A stretch of 64,000 nucleotides of DNA from Embiotoca jacksoni (lineage: Eukaryota; Chordata; Actinopteri; Embiotocidae), in contig JAKOON010000014.1 in the NCBI GenBank assembly GCA_022577435.1, positions 275,001-339,000 on the forward strand, given 5' to 3'. The translations under genes and the position numbers were made by a program. The notes beneath the pieces are model-generated. The model did not search any database. It was not told the DNA's origin and worked only from the letters and a program-made list of their open reading frames with translations. Of the stretch, positions 13,126-25,453 are shown in pieces (position 1 is the stretch's first letter; every line of letters starts with the position of its first letter).

Positions 13126-14752
13126 ATGCAGACTATAAAGTGTGTGGTTGTGGGTGATGGTGCTGTGGGGAAGACCTGCCTCCTCATCTCCTACACAACC
13201 GGAGCTTTTCCCAAAGAATACATCCCCACGGTGTTCGACAACTACAGCAGCCAGGTGGGTGTGTGTACCTGTGTGTATAACTGTGTACTTGTGTGTACCT
13301 GTGTGTATAACTGTGTACTTGTGTGTACCTGTGTGTATAACTGTGTACTTGTGTGTATAACTGTGTACTTGTGTGTACCTGTGTGTATAACTGTGTACTT
13401 GTGTGTACCTGTGTGTATAATTGTGTACTTGTGTGCACCTGTGTGTATAACTGTGTACTTGTGTGTACCTGTGTGTATAACTGTGTACTTGTGTGTACCT
13501 GTGTGTATAACTGTGTACTTGTGTGTACCTGTGTGTATAACTGTGTACTTGTGTGTACCTGTGTGTATAACTGTGTACTTGTGTGTACCTGTGTGTATAA
13601 TTGTGTACTTGTGTGTACCTGTGTGTATAACTGTGTACTTGTGTGTACCTGTGTGTATAATTGTGTACTTGTGTGTACCTGTGTGTATAACTGTGTACTT
13701 GTGTGTACCTGTGTGTATAACTGTGTACTTGTGTGTACCTGTGTGTATAACTGTGTACTTGTGTGTACCTGTGTGTATAATTGTGTACTTGTGTGCACCT
13801 GTGTGTATAACTGTGTACTTGTGTGCACCTGTGTGTATAACTGTGTACTTGTGTGTACCTGTGTGTATAACTGTGTACTTGTGTGTACCTGTGTGTATAA
13901 CTGTGTACTTGTGTGTACCTGTGTGTATAACTGTGTACTTGTGTGTACCTGTGTGTATAATTGTGTACTTGTGTGTACCTGTGTGTATAACTGTGTACTT
14001 GTGTGTACCTGTGTGTATAACTGTGTACTTGTGTGTACCTGTGTGTATAACTGTGTACTTGTGTGTACCTGTGTGTATAACTGTGTACTTGTGTGTACCT
14101 GTGTGTATAACTGTGTACTTGTGTGTACCTGTGTGTATAACTGTGTACTTGTGTGTACCTGTGTGTATAACTGTGTACTTGTGTGTACCTGTGTTTGTGT
14201 GTGTACCTGCGCGGTGCGTTCAGGTGACGGTGGACGGTCGGATCATCAGTCTGAACCTGTGGGACACGGCGGGTCAGGAGGAGTACGACCGGCTGAGGAC
14301 GCTGTCCTACCCGCAGACCAACGTCTTCATCATCTGCTTCTCCATCTCAAGCCCCGCCTCCTACGAGAACGTCAAACACAAGTGGCATCCGGAGGTCAGA
14401 GGTCAACATCACCCGATGGCGCAGTTTACCGTGTGATTACCTGAGCGAAGCAGCTAGCGGTGTTTGTGTCCTCCAGGTGTCCCACCACTGTCCCGGTGTC
14501 CCCATCCTGCTGGTCGGCACCAAGAGCGACCTGCGGACCGACGGCGACACCCAGAGGAAGCTGAAGGAGCAGAACCAGACGCCCGTCACCCACCAGCAGG
14601 GCGGCGCCCTCGCTCGCCAGATCCACGCCGTCCGCTACCTGGAGTGTTCGGCGCTCAACCAGGACGGCATCAAGGACGTGTTCGTGGAGGCGGTTCGGTC
14701 CTTCCTCAACCCGCAGCCCGCCGCCACCAAGAGGCACTGCGTCCTGCTGTAG
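13126..14752 (+). CDS. rhog: Rho family small GTPase, RhoG type (191 aa, three coding exons)
   Basis: RhoG is a Rac-related, membrane-anchored GTPase that acts through ELMO/DOCK to activate Rac in ruffling, engulfment and migration. Coding exons are 13126-13254, 14224-14394 and 14477-14752, both introns phase 0 and GT-AG; the exact length equals human RhoG. Visible motifs: P-loop GDGAVGKT (residues 10-17), switch I YIPTVFDNY, switch II DTAGQEEYDRLR, base-specificity TKSD and CSAL, and the C-terminal prenylation box CVLL (geranylgeranyl type). RhoG rather than Rac is favoured by KHKWHPEV, HHCP and the tail. The ATG at 13126 gives the canonical start MQTIKC. I recall the mammalian RHOG coding region as a single exon, so the two introns are unexpected. 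Teleosts have several rhog paralogues and I cannot say which this is. Confidence 0.95.
13259..14200. repeat. 30-bp minisatellite filling rhog intron 1
   Basis: About 31 units of 30 bp (landmarks GTGTGTACCTGTGTGTATAA and CTGTGTACTT). A few carry ataatt or gtgcac variants and one is shortened by 10 bp. The whole intron (13255-14223, 969 nt) contains no AG dinucleotide except the acceptor at 14222-14223. It is also stop-free in the rhog frame and a multiple of three. Confidence 0.97.
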
Positions 14753-16156
14753 GCTCCGCCCCCCGGAGACCGGACAGTTCATCGTCATGTGTTCGTGTTT
14801 GTTAGACTTTTGTATTTTAATTAGAGGTGAAGATTTGTAAGAAGAGGGATCAGCTGGACGTGTCGGAGGACCTCCAGCTGATCTGAGTCATCGACGAGCC
14901 GCTCGACTTTCTGAACGAAACCTGCAGTCGGACACAAAAACCTGCGAACGGGAGACGTGAAACACCGTTAGACATGTTTTCAGATCGGAATCGAAGCAAA
15001 ACCCGTTTTACCTTCGAATTGAACAAAGATGTCGGCGGGTTGAAAAAGCGTCGTCACGTCCGTCTTCCTCTTTCACTTCGGTCGCCGACCTGCAGGTCCG
15101 TTTCTCAAAAACACGTCAGGAGCCGTTTGTAGATTCGTGCGTTCGTCGTTATCTGAACGAGCCGCAGATAAAAGTCCATTCAGAAGCTGCCTGAGAATCT
15201 GTTGATTTTAAGCTTCGTTCAGTGTCAGTGATCGTTGTCTGATTACCCATGATGCACTGCAGCCAGCAGCTGCTCACAGTTCTGCTGCTTTAAAGACAGT
15301 TTGAATAAAGACAGTTTGAATAAAGACAGTTTGAATAAAGTGAGCAGATTCAGTTTTATCTGACAGACCGTCACAACTTAGAAGCAGTTTATTTACAGTT
15401 TGAGATCAAACTCAGATTCTGACGCTCCGAAAACCTTTTAAAAATTAAAATAAAAAAATCTCGAGGAAAATCGACACGTTTTAGTCTGAAGACGTCGAGA
15501 CAATAAAAACAGGCCGAATATTAAATGGGAAAAAAAGAGTTTAAAAATAATCAATAAAGAAGACGTGATGTTTGACACGGTTGAGTTTGAGGTGAAAACT
15601 AGTTTGCAAATGTTTTATAAAAAAAAGAGTTGAAAGGAAACTTTGAGCAGAAAAATGTTCGTGATGTGAAAATGTTTAAAAATGATTTCTGATTAAAACG
15701 TAAAGACGTTGTAAATGATAAATGCTAACAACGTTAAAGAAGCACCATCCCATAATAAACATTCTGCCACGTCGACACGACGAGTCCTGAGAAAAGATGT
15801 TTGAAGAACAGATGTTTAAAGAACAGATGTTTAAAGAACAGATGTTTAAAGAAGAAATACAGAGTTGGTGGAAAACATTGTTTTTAGCCACGACGCTAGC
15901 ACGGCTAACAATCATCTAGTTTCTCTCAGTTACTAAATTCCTTGATTTAAAGTGATTGTTTCTGTTGATGATTTAATTTACTGTATTTTTTTTATTTAAA
16001 TGTGACAATACATTTAAAATATGTTTCATACATCACATCTGCCTGACGTGTCTTATTCCTGCTTTGAGCTAAAGGCTAACGGCAGCATGCTAACATGATA
16101 ACAATTAATTCATGTTTTCAAGGAAACTGAGAAAAGTCAAAGTTAAACATCTTTAA
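14753..16156 (+). other. rhog 3' UTR and downstream non-coding sequence
   Basis: The 3' UTR probably runs from the stop at 14752 to just beyond the AATAAA cluster at 15304-15339. Past it, a short 15-bp repeat containing AGATGTTTAA lies at about 15797-15850 and resembles the core of the large array that starts at 16157. No further gene recognised. Confidence 0.5.
15304..15339 (+). promoter_or_regulatory. Triplicated polyadenylation signal of rhog
   Basis: Three AATAAA hexamers at 15304, 15319 and 15334, each inside a 15-bp direct repeat (AATAAAGACAGTTTG). They lie about 550-590 nt after the rhog stop codon, a plausible 3' end. Confidence 0.65.
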
Positions 16157-19100
16157 AATAATATCAGATGTTTAACTCGTATATTTAAACTAATATCAGA
16201 TGTTTAACTTGTATATTTAAACTAATATCAGATGTTTAACTCGTATTTTAAAACTAATATCAGATGTTTAACTCGTATTTTAAACTAATATCAGATGTTT
16301 AACTTGTATTTTAAACTAATATCAGATGTTTAACTCGTATATTTAAACTAATATCAGATGTTTAACTTGTATATTTAAACTAATATCAGATGTTTAACTC
16401 GTATATTTAAACTAATATCAGATGTTTAACTCGTATTTTAAACTAATATCAGATGTTTAACTCGTATATTTAAACTAATATCAGATGTTTAACTTGTATT
16501 TTAAACTAATATCAGATGTTTAACTCGTATTTTAAACTAATATCAGATGTTTAACTCGTATATTTAAACTAATATCAGATGTTTAACTTGTATTTTAAAC
16601 TAATATCAGATGTTTAACTTGTATTTTAAACTAATATCAGATGTTTAACTCGTATATTTAAACTAATATCAGATGTTTAACTTGTATATTTAAACTAATA
16701 TCAGATGTTTAACTCGTATATTTAAACTAATATCAGATGTTTAACTCGTATTTTAAACTAATATCAGATGTTTAACTCGTATTTTAAACTAATATCAGAT
16801 GTTTAACTCGTATATTTAAACTAATATCAGATGTTTAACTTGTATTTTAAACTAATATCAGATGTTTAACTTGTATTTTAAACTAATATCAGATGTTTAA
16901 CTCGTATTTTAAACTAATATCAGATGTTTAACTCCTATTTTAAACTAATATCAGATGTTTAACTCGTATATTTAAACTAATATCAGATGTTTAACTTGTA
17001 TTTTAAACTAATATCAGATGTTTAACTCCTATTTTAAACTAATATCAGATGTTTAACTCGTATATTTAAACTAATATCAGATGTTTAACTCGTATATTTA
17101 AACTAATATCAGATGTTTAACTTGTATTTTAAACTAATATCAGATGTTTAACTCGTATATTTAAACTAATATCAGATGTTTAACTTGTATATTTAAACTA
17201 ATATCAGATGTTTAACTCGTATATTTAAACTAATATCAGATGTTTAACTTGTATTTTAAACTAATATCAGATGTTTAACTCGTATATTTAAACTAATATC
17301 AGATGTTTAACTTGTATTTTAAACTAATATCAGATGTTTAACTCGTATTTTAAAACTAATATCAGATGTTTAACTTGTATTTTTAAAATATCAGATGTTT
17401 AACTCGTATTTTAAACTAATATCAGATGTTTAACTCGTATTTTAAACTAATATCAGATGTTTAACTCGTATATTTAAACTAATATCAGATGTTTAACTCG
17501 TATTTTAAACTAATATCAGATGTTTAACTCGTATATTTAAACTAATATCAGATGTTTAACTTGTATTTTAAACTAATATCAGATGTTTAACTCGTATTTT
17601 AAACTAATATCAGATGTTTAACTCCTATTTTAAACTAATATCAGATGTTTAACTCCTATTTTAAACTAATATCAGATGTTTAACTCGTATATTTAAACTA
17701 ATATCAGATGTTTAACTCGTATTTTAAACTAATATCAGATGTTTAACTCGTATATTTAAACTAATATCAGATGTTTAACTTGTATTTTAAACTAATATCA
17801 GATGTTTAACTCGTATTTTAAACTAATATCAGATGTTTAACTTGTATTTTAAACTAATATCAGATGTTTAACTCGTATTTTAAACTAGTATCAGATGTTT
17901 AACTCGTATATTTAAACTAATATCAGATGTTTAACTTGTATTTTAAAACTAATATCAGATGTTTAACTTGTATATTTAAACTAATATCAGATGTTTAACT
18001 CGTATATTTAAACTAATATCAGATGTTTAACTCGTATATTTAAACTAATATCAGATGTTTAACTCGTATTTTAAACTAATATCAGATGTTTAACTCGTAT
18101 TTTAAACTAATATCAGATGTTTAACTTGTATTTTAAACTAATATCAGATGTTTAACTCGTATTTTAAACTAGTATCAGATGTTTAACTCGTATTTTAAAA
18201 CTAATATCAGATGTTTAACTCGTATATTTAAACTAATATCAGATGTTTAACTCGTATTTTAAACTAATATCAGATGTTTAACTCGTATATTTAAACTAAT
18301 ATCAGATGTTTAACTTGTATATTTAAACTAATATCAGATGTTTAACTCGTATTTTAAAACTAATATCAGATGTTTAACTTGTATTTTTAAAATATCAGAT
18401 GTTTAACTCGTATTTTAAACTAATATCAGATGTTTAACTCGTATTTTAAAACTAATATCAGATGTTTAACTCGTATTTTAAACTAATATCAGATGTTTAA
18501 CTTGTATTTTAAAACTAATATCAGATGTTTAACTTGTATATTTAAACTAATATCAGATGTTTAACTCGTATTTTAAACTAATATCAGATGTTTAACTCGT
18601 ATATTTAAACTAATATCAGATGTTTAACTTGTATTTTAAACTAATATCAGATGTTTAACTCGTATTTTAAACTAATATCAGATGTTTAACTCCTATTTTA
18701 AACTAATATCAGATGTTTAACTCCTATTTTAAACTAATATCAGATGTTTAACTCGTATATTTAAACTAATATCAGATGTTTAACTCGTATTTTAAACTAA
18801 TATCAGATGTTTAACTCGTATATTTAAACTAATATCAGATGTTTAACTCGTATATTTAAACTAATATCAGATGTTTAACTCGTATTTTAAACTAATATCA
18901 GATGTTTAACTTGTATTTTAAAACTAATATCAGATGTTTAACTTGTATATTTAAACTAATATCAGATGTTTAACTCGTATTTTAAACTAATATCAGATGT
19001 TTAACTCGTATATTTAAACTAATATCAGATGTTTAACTCGTATTTTAAACTAATATCAGATGTTTAACTCGTATTTTAAACTAATATCAGATGTTTAACT

Positions 19101-19424
19101 CGTATTTTAAACTAATATCAGATGTTTAACTCGTATATTTAAACTAATATCAGATGTTTAACTCGTATTTTAAACTAATATCAGATGTTTAACTTGTATT
19201 TTAAAACTAATATCAGATGTTTAACTCGTATATTTAAACTAATATCAGATGTTTAACTCGTATTTTAAACTAATATCAGATGTTTAACTCGTATTTTAAA
19301 CTAATATCAGATGTTTAACTCGTATTTTAAACTAATATCAGATGTTTAACTCGTATATTTAAACTAATATCAGATGTTTAACTCGTATATTTAAACTAAT
19401 ATCAGATGTTTAACTCGTATTTTT
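16157..19424. repeat. 31-33-bp minisatellite with an E-box in each unit
   Basis: About 100 units with the landmarks CTAATATCAGATGTTTAACT, then (C/T)GTAT and TTTAAA. Length varies by an extra TA (tattttaa or tatatttaa), and a minority have cctat. CAGATG, a CANNTG E-box, recurs in every unit. The array separates the 3' ends of rhog and pgap2. Confidence 0.97.
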
Positions 19425-19764
19425 CTGACTGCTTGAAGCTAATTAGCTCCAGATATTTTTATGCTAGTTTTGTGAGAATTCCTGGTTTTTATTTTCAGTC
19501 TTTAATATTTTCAGTCTTTAATATTTTCAGTCTTTAATATTTTCAGTCTTTAATGTGTAAATTGCACCAGTTTACAGAATATTTCGGTTTTTGAAGAGCA
19601 GGTAATGTTTGCTATCTTAGCTTAGCATGTTAGCAAGCTAACGTTTGTCACCAGCCGAAAAAAAAAAAAATACAAAACATGAGAAATAACTTCTGTTATA
19701 ATAAACAAGTAAAGTTGATCATTTATTCACTTTTTACTTTGAAGACTTTTTGTTTGTCTGAACA

Positions 19765-19799
<35 letters not shown>

Positions 19800-20508
19800 T
19801 CCACTTCAAGTTCTCCAAATACAAAGTTTTGAACAGCGTGACGTCATCCGTCGCGTCTCTTTTGTTGTTCAGGTAAATTAAGTTTGGAGGAAGTGAGTTA
19901 AATTAATGACCTGCAGACAAACAACTTCCCCAAAACCATGAAAGGATTCTTTCAATAATCACATTAGAAACTCGCTTTTAACTTTTTAAAACTTTTTAAA
20001 ACCATATTTAATTTCCTGTCACACATGAAGCTTCCTTCAGAATAAAAGTCATCCTAAATGTTTGATTGAAACCCGTCAGTGAAGATACGACCAGCTGAAG
20101 GAGGATATTTGGACGTGGAGGTTGAAAGAAGACGTTTGTGTGACTCGGCCGTTTCTCGTCAGTTCCAGGATGTCGTGTTTTCCTCCCGAGCCTCTCCTCG
20201 GAGGCGGCGAGCCACTTCCTCTTCCTGTCCCTCGTCTCCTGCCGAAGCGTCCCCGAGATTTAAAGTGGACATTTGATAAACGAGACCTGAGAGTTTAACA
20301 TCATGTCTGATGCTCGGTGGAGGTGATTGTGCTGCCGGAGACCCTGAAAACAGATTAAACCAATAAAACGGCTCTTCTTCTTTGCTGTTTTTTTACGGTG
20401 AAGAAAACAAAAGTTCTACAGATCTACGAGGGATTTACAAAGTTCTGTGAAGGTTTTAAGATCTTGGTTTTAAAGAAGGAGATTAATGTTCTGGTGATCT
20501 CCTATATG
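19425..20508. other. Intergenic spacer between rhog and pgap2
   Basis: Contains a 16-bp repeat (ttttcagtctttaata, four copies, about 19491-19554) and a (TTA)n tract at about 19767-19798. A GC-richer patch at 20060-20275 has a short open frame with no recognisable domain. No gene supported. Confidence 0.4.
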
Positions 20509-21259
20509 TGCAATACCAGCGAGTGCCACTAGAGGTCGGCTCCAAAAAGCCTCCGGCTCCATAGACTCCCATTCAACTTCTCTCATCAAATCCAAAGTGA
20601 ATCAAATGTGTCCATCAGTTATCTCGGTGTTGTTAGCTAAAGTCACTCCTTATTAGTTTAGGCTCCTCCCCCAGCTCGTCCAAATATGGTCACTTCTGGC
20701 TTTTAAAATACCAGACTGGAGGCTGGAGCCGCCCCTAGTGGCCCTCGGTGGTATTGCACTTTAATAAACGTGTATATTCTAGTAACTCTGCAGGAACCAG
20801 CGGCCGTGCAGCTAAAGTTCAACTCTGCTGATGGGCGGTTTTGTTTTTAGGATTTCTCAGGAAGCCGTGACACTCGTTGAGTTTAATTTCACAGTCAAAT
20901 CATGTTTACTGAACATCATGAGAGCCTTTGTTCTGCAGCAGGAAACACTGACGGTCTGTGTACCTGCTGCTGATGATGATGATGATGAAGAACATTTGCA
21001 TATTCAAAAAGGAGCCGATATCCAAAGTTAATCTGTAACATATTCATGTGAACAATTCAGTTTCCATCCGACAGGTTACAACACCTTTAGTATTAAAATT
21101 AAAGAATAAAAACAATTCATTTATTACTTCTCAACAGTGTTTTCATTAATTAACTGAACTCATAAATTAAAGGATGAATTAACAGATTTAAAAACACATT
21201 TAAAATCGAAGGAGGAGCCGAAACCCAACAACAGAAAAGGGGAGGAGCTTAACATTTCT
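20509..21259. mobile_element. 751-bp dispersed repeat, copy 1, with a MITE-like left part
   Basis: Nearly identical to 27832-28571: a handful of substitutions and one 11-nt indel by eye. The first 250 bp (20509-20758) begin with TGCAATACCAGCGAG and end with the inverted form CTCGGTGGTATTGCA. This gives imperfect terminal inverted repeats of about 35 bp, as in a non-autonomous DNA transposon (MITE). The rest is unrecognised and includes a 66-codon open frame identical in both copies, which I take as a repeat feature and not a gene. Confidence 0.8.
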
Positions 21260-21276
21260 CGTATGTTAAAACATGA

Positions 21277-21282
21277 TTTATT
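21277..21282 (-). promoter_or_regulatory. Candidate polyadenylation signal of pgap2
   Basis: TTTATT on the + strand reads AATAAA on the minus strand, about 225 nt beyond the pgap2 stop codon. Confidence 0.5.
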
Positions 21283-21504
21283 TGCACCGCATTGTCCACA
21301 AAGATAGAAATTAAATAAAGTTGTGATTGAATACACGTCGTATGTGGATGGAGGAGCGGCGACTCTCCAACAGTCTGAACACCGCGAGGCTGCTGCAGCG
21401 ATCCAGTTTAATCTCACCTGCAGCGTCAGTCAGTCCTCAGTTCAGACGCTTCAGTCCAGACTAACCTCCCCGCCGTCCCGCTGTCCCTCCGTCAGACATG
21501 GTCC

Positions 21505-24500
21505 TCAGTATCGTTTGTCCTCCGGCGGCGTCGCCACCATCACCTCTTTGGTCTCGAAGTCCCAGAAGGCGGTCATGTGGAAGGCCATGTTGGAGAAGAC
21601 CACCAGGTACTCGAAGAAGGCGAACAGGGTGTAGACTGGAGGAAGAGGGAACAGCTGATGAAGGCTCACCATCGTCTTCACCAACACACACAAACGCTAC
21701 AAGCATCAGACGCACGACATCCAGGAGGTATTTCAGATGTTAAAATGTTTCCAAAACAGTAAAAACAAGTGTTCCTGAGCCCATGCAGTGATTTCCACTC
21801 CAGAATAGTGTGTTTTTAATGCAGTGCTGCCTGAGGGCCCGAAGATCACCACCATCCCATATTGGTTTCCAGCCTTGTCCCTTGTGTTCAGAGATTTCTC
21901 CAGATTCTCTGAATCTTTTCATATTATGACACCAAGATTTGCAGTTTTACGTTCATCCTTAATTGTTCCATGAAAAATTCGAACCGTTGTCGTGAACGGG
22001 GAAATTATCTACCGAGACCAAGACGTGTTTCTGTAACTCGGTGGTCTGTTGGGACCGACTTGCTGCCGGAGCTTCTAGTGGACGTTCAAGGAATTGCAGG
22101 TTTTTAAGTGCTCAGTTTTGAACTCTGGGAGGTTTAAAGACACGAAGAAAACACGTTGAAATGTCGGCCAGAAGCAGCCGGACTTACCGCCTGCTTCGCA
22201 GTACTTGTTGTGGCGTCTGAAGAAGTAGGCGGCGGCCAGACAACAGCTGACGTTGAACAGGAAGAGACGCACCTTCCAGCGAAACGACGTCACTTCCTGA
22301 CAGAGGGAATTAAAACGTGTCAGATTTATTGATTACTACCACGCAGCAGATCGATTGAACCTCACTGGACAACAAACTGCTTCTGTGGTGGACGCTCGTA
22401 TTTCTACAAGTTTTATCAAAGCAGCAACAAACAAGTTCATTATTGACGAATGTGCTGGTTTATAAAATGAATCAACGACTGAAACATTTGATGATTATTT
22501 CTCTGTTGATCAGCTTTAAACGGTTTTAAATAAACGGACTTGCTGGACGTTAAAGGTTTAAAGAGTTACTGCAGATGTGTGGAAACTCAAGAGTTTTCAA
22601 AATAAGGATTGCTGGACGGTCAGCGGTCACATCGTGAAGTTTATGGGGACAGACGGGTGCTGAACGAGGATCCACATCGATCCGGTCGCATGAGCTGAAA
22701 CTGAAACAGAGAAGCAGCAGAACGGGGTCTAAAAACAGACCTGTGATCAGTTCAAACGTCCACTTCCTGTTCCCTTCAGATCATTTCAAAAAACCTGCCG
22801 CTGATCTCATAAACCGGATCCCGATGAGGACTTCCTCTTTCTGAACTCTTATTTAAAGCAGGATGTTGGTCTGCAACTGAACCTCAGAGAAAACCTTCCA
22901 ACATCTCTTTGGTCCCCTCAAGCACCATAAAGATCTCGTTGGAGACTCTTAAAAACTCCCACCGGGGCTCGTAGAACCACCTGAAGAAGAACCTACAAAC
23001 AGATCCCGAAATCCTCCTTAAGACCAGCACTGACAGCAGGAACCTAAGAAACCCTTCCAGCACCACTAACACTCTTCTGGGTCAATTAGAACCTCAACGA
23101 GAACCTTCTTAAGTCCTCTTCAAGTGGACCTCCTGGAACCAGAACAGGACCTACTCAAAGATCCTGAATCCTCCTTAGGAACCACCACCGAGTCCTGCAT
23201 TCAGAGTACCTGGAGAACACCAGGCAGCACTGGAACCTTTTCAAGGATCACAAGTACCTCCTGAAACATTCCTGGAGCTTTTCTCGGACTCTACGACCTC
23301 CTCATGAACCGTCACATCAAACACTACGAAGACCTCCTCAAAGACCCCCAAAAAAACCTTCCATGAGCGCCGCTAGAGCTGATTCAAGGACCATGAACAA
23401 TAATTCTGGGTCCACGAGAACCTCAAACCTCCTTTAAGTACCACCGAACCCGTTTAAGGAACTTCACGAACTCCTGAATGGTCCATTTTTAAAGACCCTT
23501 GAATCCTCCTCGTGAAGTCCAACAGGGACCTCCTGAAGGAGTCATCACATCAACACAGGGATCACACAATCCTCTTTAAACACTTCTGGTCACCCTGAAG
23601 AACCACAGAACCCCCCGGAGACCCATTAAATCCCGCCGCAGGAGATCCATGGACTGAACCGGCAGAACCTCCAAACCTTTCAAGGACCCTTTAACTCTTC
23701 TAAAACCTCCTGCTCCCCTCTCAGGGTTCCAGTGGACTCTCAACCAGCTCTGTGTCATGAAGCAGATTTCCAGCTCAGCAGTGCCCCCTGCAGGGAGACT
23801 CTGGTAACAACACCTTCAACACCAGTTTTCATGGCTGCTGATCTGACTGTGAAACCGGGCTGGACGACGTTCGGAACCACAACCAACCGACACTTACACG
23901 ACCGACTGATGATATGATTGATCGATATATTTTAATTATTATTGTTTCGCAAACTAAATGGCAAAAAAAAAAAAAAAATAAAAAGTGAAACACGCCCTTA
24001 ATAATTCTCTACGGTCCAAGATTCCATAATACACCAAAATAAAATAAAAATTCCAAAACATATATATAAATATATATTTTTATTTTAGATAATTTTTTTC
24101 TTTATCTTTAATTTAAATGATTTATTTCAGTTTCTGATATTTTCTAATTCATTTTTGATTTTGGACTATTGTTCTTGTGAATTTTTCAATTGTGTATAAT
24201 TTTCAGATGTCAGTGCATTTATTTTACATTATTTTTACTTAAATTTTATTCATTATTTTTGCTTAATTGAACATATTCTAAGAATTTAGTTTTTTTAAAT
24301 TAATGTCATGATTTTTACTTTAGTTTAATTTTTTTAACTTTAGTTTCTATTTTAAAAGTGCACGAAAACTGAAGTATTGATTAGTTATTAATAAAATCAG
24401 AACCATGTTCAGACCCGCCTCCTCTGTTCTCTGAAGGTTTTATTATTTTGTATATTTCCTATGTGTTTTATGAGGATATGTCGGTTCATACGGTTTGTTT

Positions 24501-25453
24501 ACCTCTGGGTTTACGTAATGTTTCCTGATCACGTACCACAGCCGGCACGTAATGAGCATGTGCAGCAGCGAGCTCCCGATGAACACGATGAAACCGTTTT
24601 TATGAACACCTGCGGAGACAAACAGGAAGTTAAAGACGGAAAGGTCCACAGTGACGGCAGCACGGACACGTAAACACAAACAAACGGTTAAAAGGTGTTT
24701 TAACAGCAGCTGTTAGCTTAGCTTAGCATAAAGACTGGAAACGAGGTGAAACCGTTAGCCTGGCTCTGCCAGCAGGTAAAAAAGAAACATGTTATGAACG
24801 CGTCGTTTGTTTGAAAACAGAAGAAAAACTTCAGTTTCGTGTTTCGACCGACGTCCTGCTGAACAGAAATCTAAGTTCGTGCGACGTCGGCCGTTTTTTT
24901 AAACCCCGCCCACCTGACGCGGGTCAGCTGACTCACTGTATGTTTCGGTGGACAGCACGTATGTGAGCAGCAGGAGGCCCGTGTTCTCGGCGAGGCTGCA
25001 GAGGAGCGCGAGCCCGCTCAGCAGGAGCTCCGGCAGCCGCTGGGCGAAGCGGCCGCGGTAGAAGTTGAAGTAGGCGGCGGCCACCAGGTAGCGCGGCGCA
25101 GAGTGGAGGCCGATGCAGCAGCGCCAGATGTAGCGCTCCGGCACGCGGCTGATGGCGGCGCTGATGGACGGGAGGTAGTTCGACACCTGGTGGTCAACAC
25201 GGACACTTTTAAGGACTTTCCGGTTTGACTGTGCTTTTTTAGGGTGAATAAAGTCTGATCTGATGTCATCGTCCCGTCGACTCACCTGGCAGTGTGTGTA
25301 CGTGGCGTCCTCGAAGTGGTACACCAGAGAGACGAAGAGGCAGCCGATGAGGCCGGTCAGAGGCAGCAGAACCGTCGCCACGGCGAAGCTGGTGAACGGC
25401 AGCCGGATGAGGGGCCGGTCCCGGTCCAGGCTGCTGTACGGGCCCTGGAGCAT
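21505..25453 (-). CDS. pgap2: Post-GPI attachment to proteins factor 2 (254 aa, five coding exons)
   Basis: PGAP2 (FRAG1) is a multi-pass Golgi protein needed for fatty-acid remodelling of GPI anchors (lyso-GPI reacylation). Coding exons, in transcript order on the minus strand, are 25453-25286, 25186-24937, 24609-24503, 22296-22188 and 21635-21505. All have GT-AG junctions and compatible phases (0, 1, 0, 1), totalling 254 codons, the human length as I recall it. Family landmarks include DRD near the start, YHFEDATYTHC, NYLPSISAAI, IWRCCIGLHSAPRYLVA, GFIVFIGSSLLHML, RHNKYCEAG and the C-terminal NMAFHMTAFWDF and PEDKRY. Hydrophobic segments fit the usual multi-pass topology. The ATG at 25453 directly follows an acceptor (gtccag|g), so at least one non-coding 5' exon lies further right, probably near 26,000-26,250. 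Introns carry a Tc1 relic and a degenerate repeat. Confidence 0.95.
21740..21985 (-). pseudogene. Tc1/mariner transposase fragment
   Basis: The minus-strand frame at 21740-21922 contains KRFRESGEISEHKGQG, then DLRALRQHCIKN and an AWAQE-like region read as GNHCMGSGT. This is the N-terminal helix-turn-helix DNA-binding part of a Tc1-like transposase. Flanking non-coding element sequence continues to about 21985. Only this N-terminal piece is present, degenerate and without the catalytic DDE region. It sits in the last intron of pgap2. Confidence 0.75.
22890..23740. repeat. Highly degenerate cctcct/gaacc-rich repeat
   Basis: Irregular recurrences of AACCTCCT, GACCTCCT, CAAGGACC and ACCACC spaced about 20-40 nt apart, without clean units. 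It looks like an old, decayed tandem array inside a pgap2 intron. Confidence 0.5.
23940..24400. other. AT-rich intron sequence of pgap2
   Basis: Very AT-rich with A and T homopolymers and tatata runs. Nothing else recognised. Confidence 0.5.

Noticed and set aside
13184..14444. Long frames across rhog intron 1 on both strands
   Set aside because: 30-bp array; the exons on both sides splice to an exact RhoG protein.
3062..19424. Regularly repeated units as a CRISPR array
   Set aside because: Units are contiguous tandem repeats without unique spacers, in a vertebrate genome.
20831..21031. 66-codon frame, identical at 28154-28354
   Set aside because: Identity is explained by the recent repeat copy; composition and lack of splice or domain signals argue against a gene.
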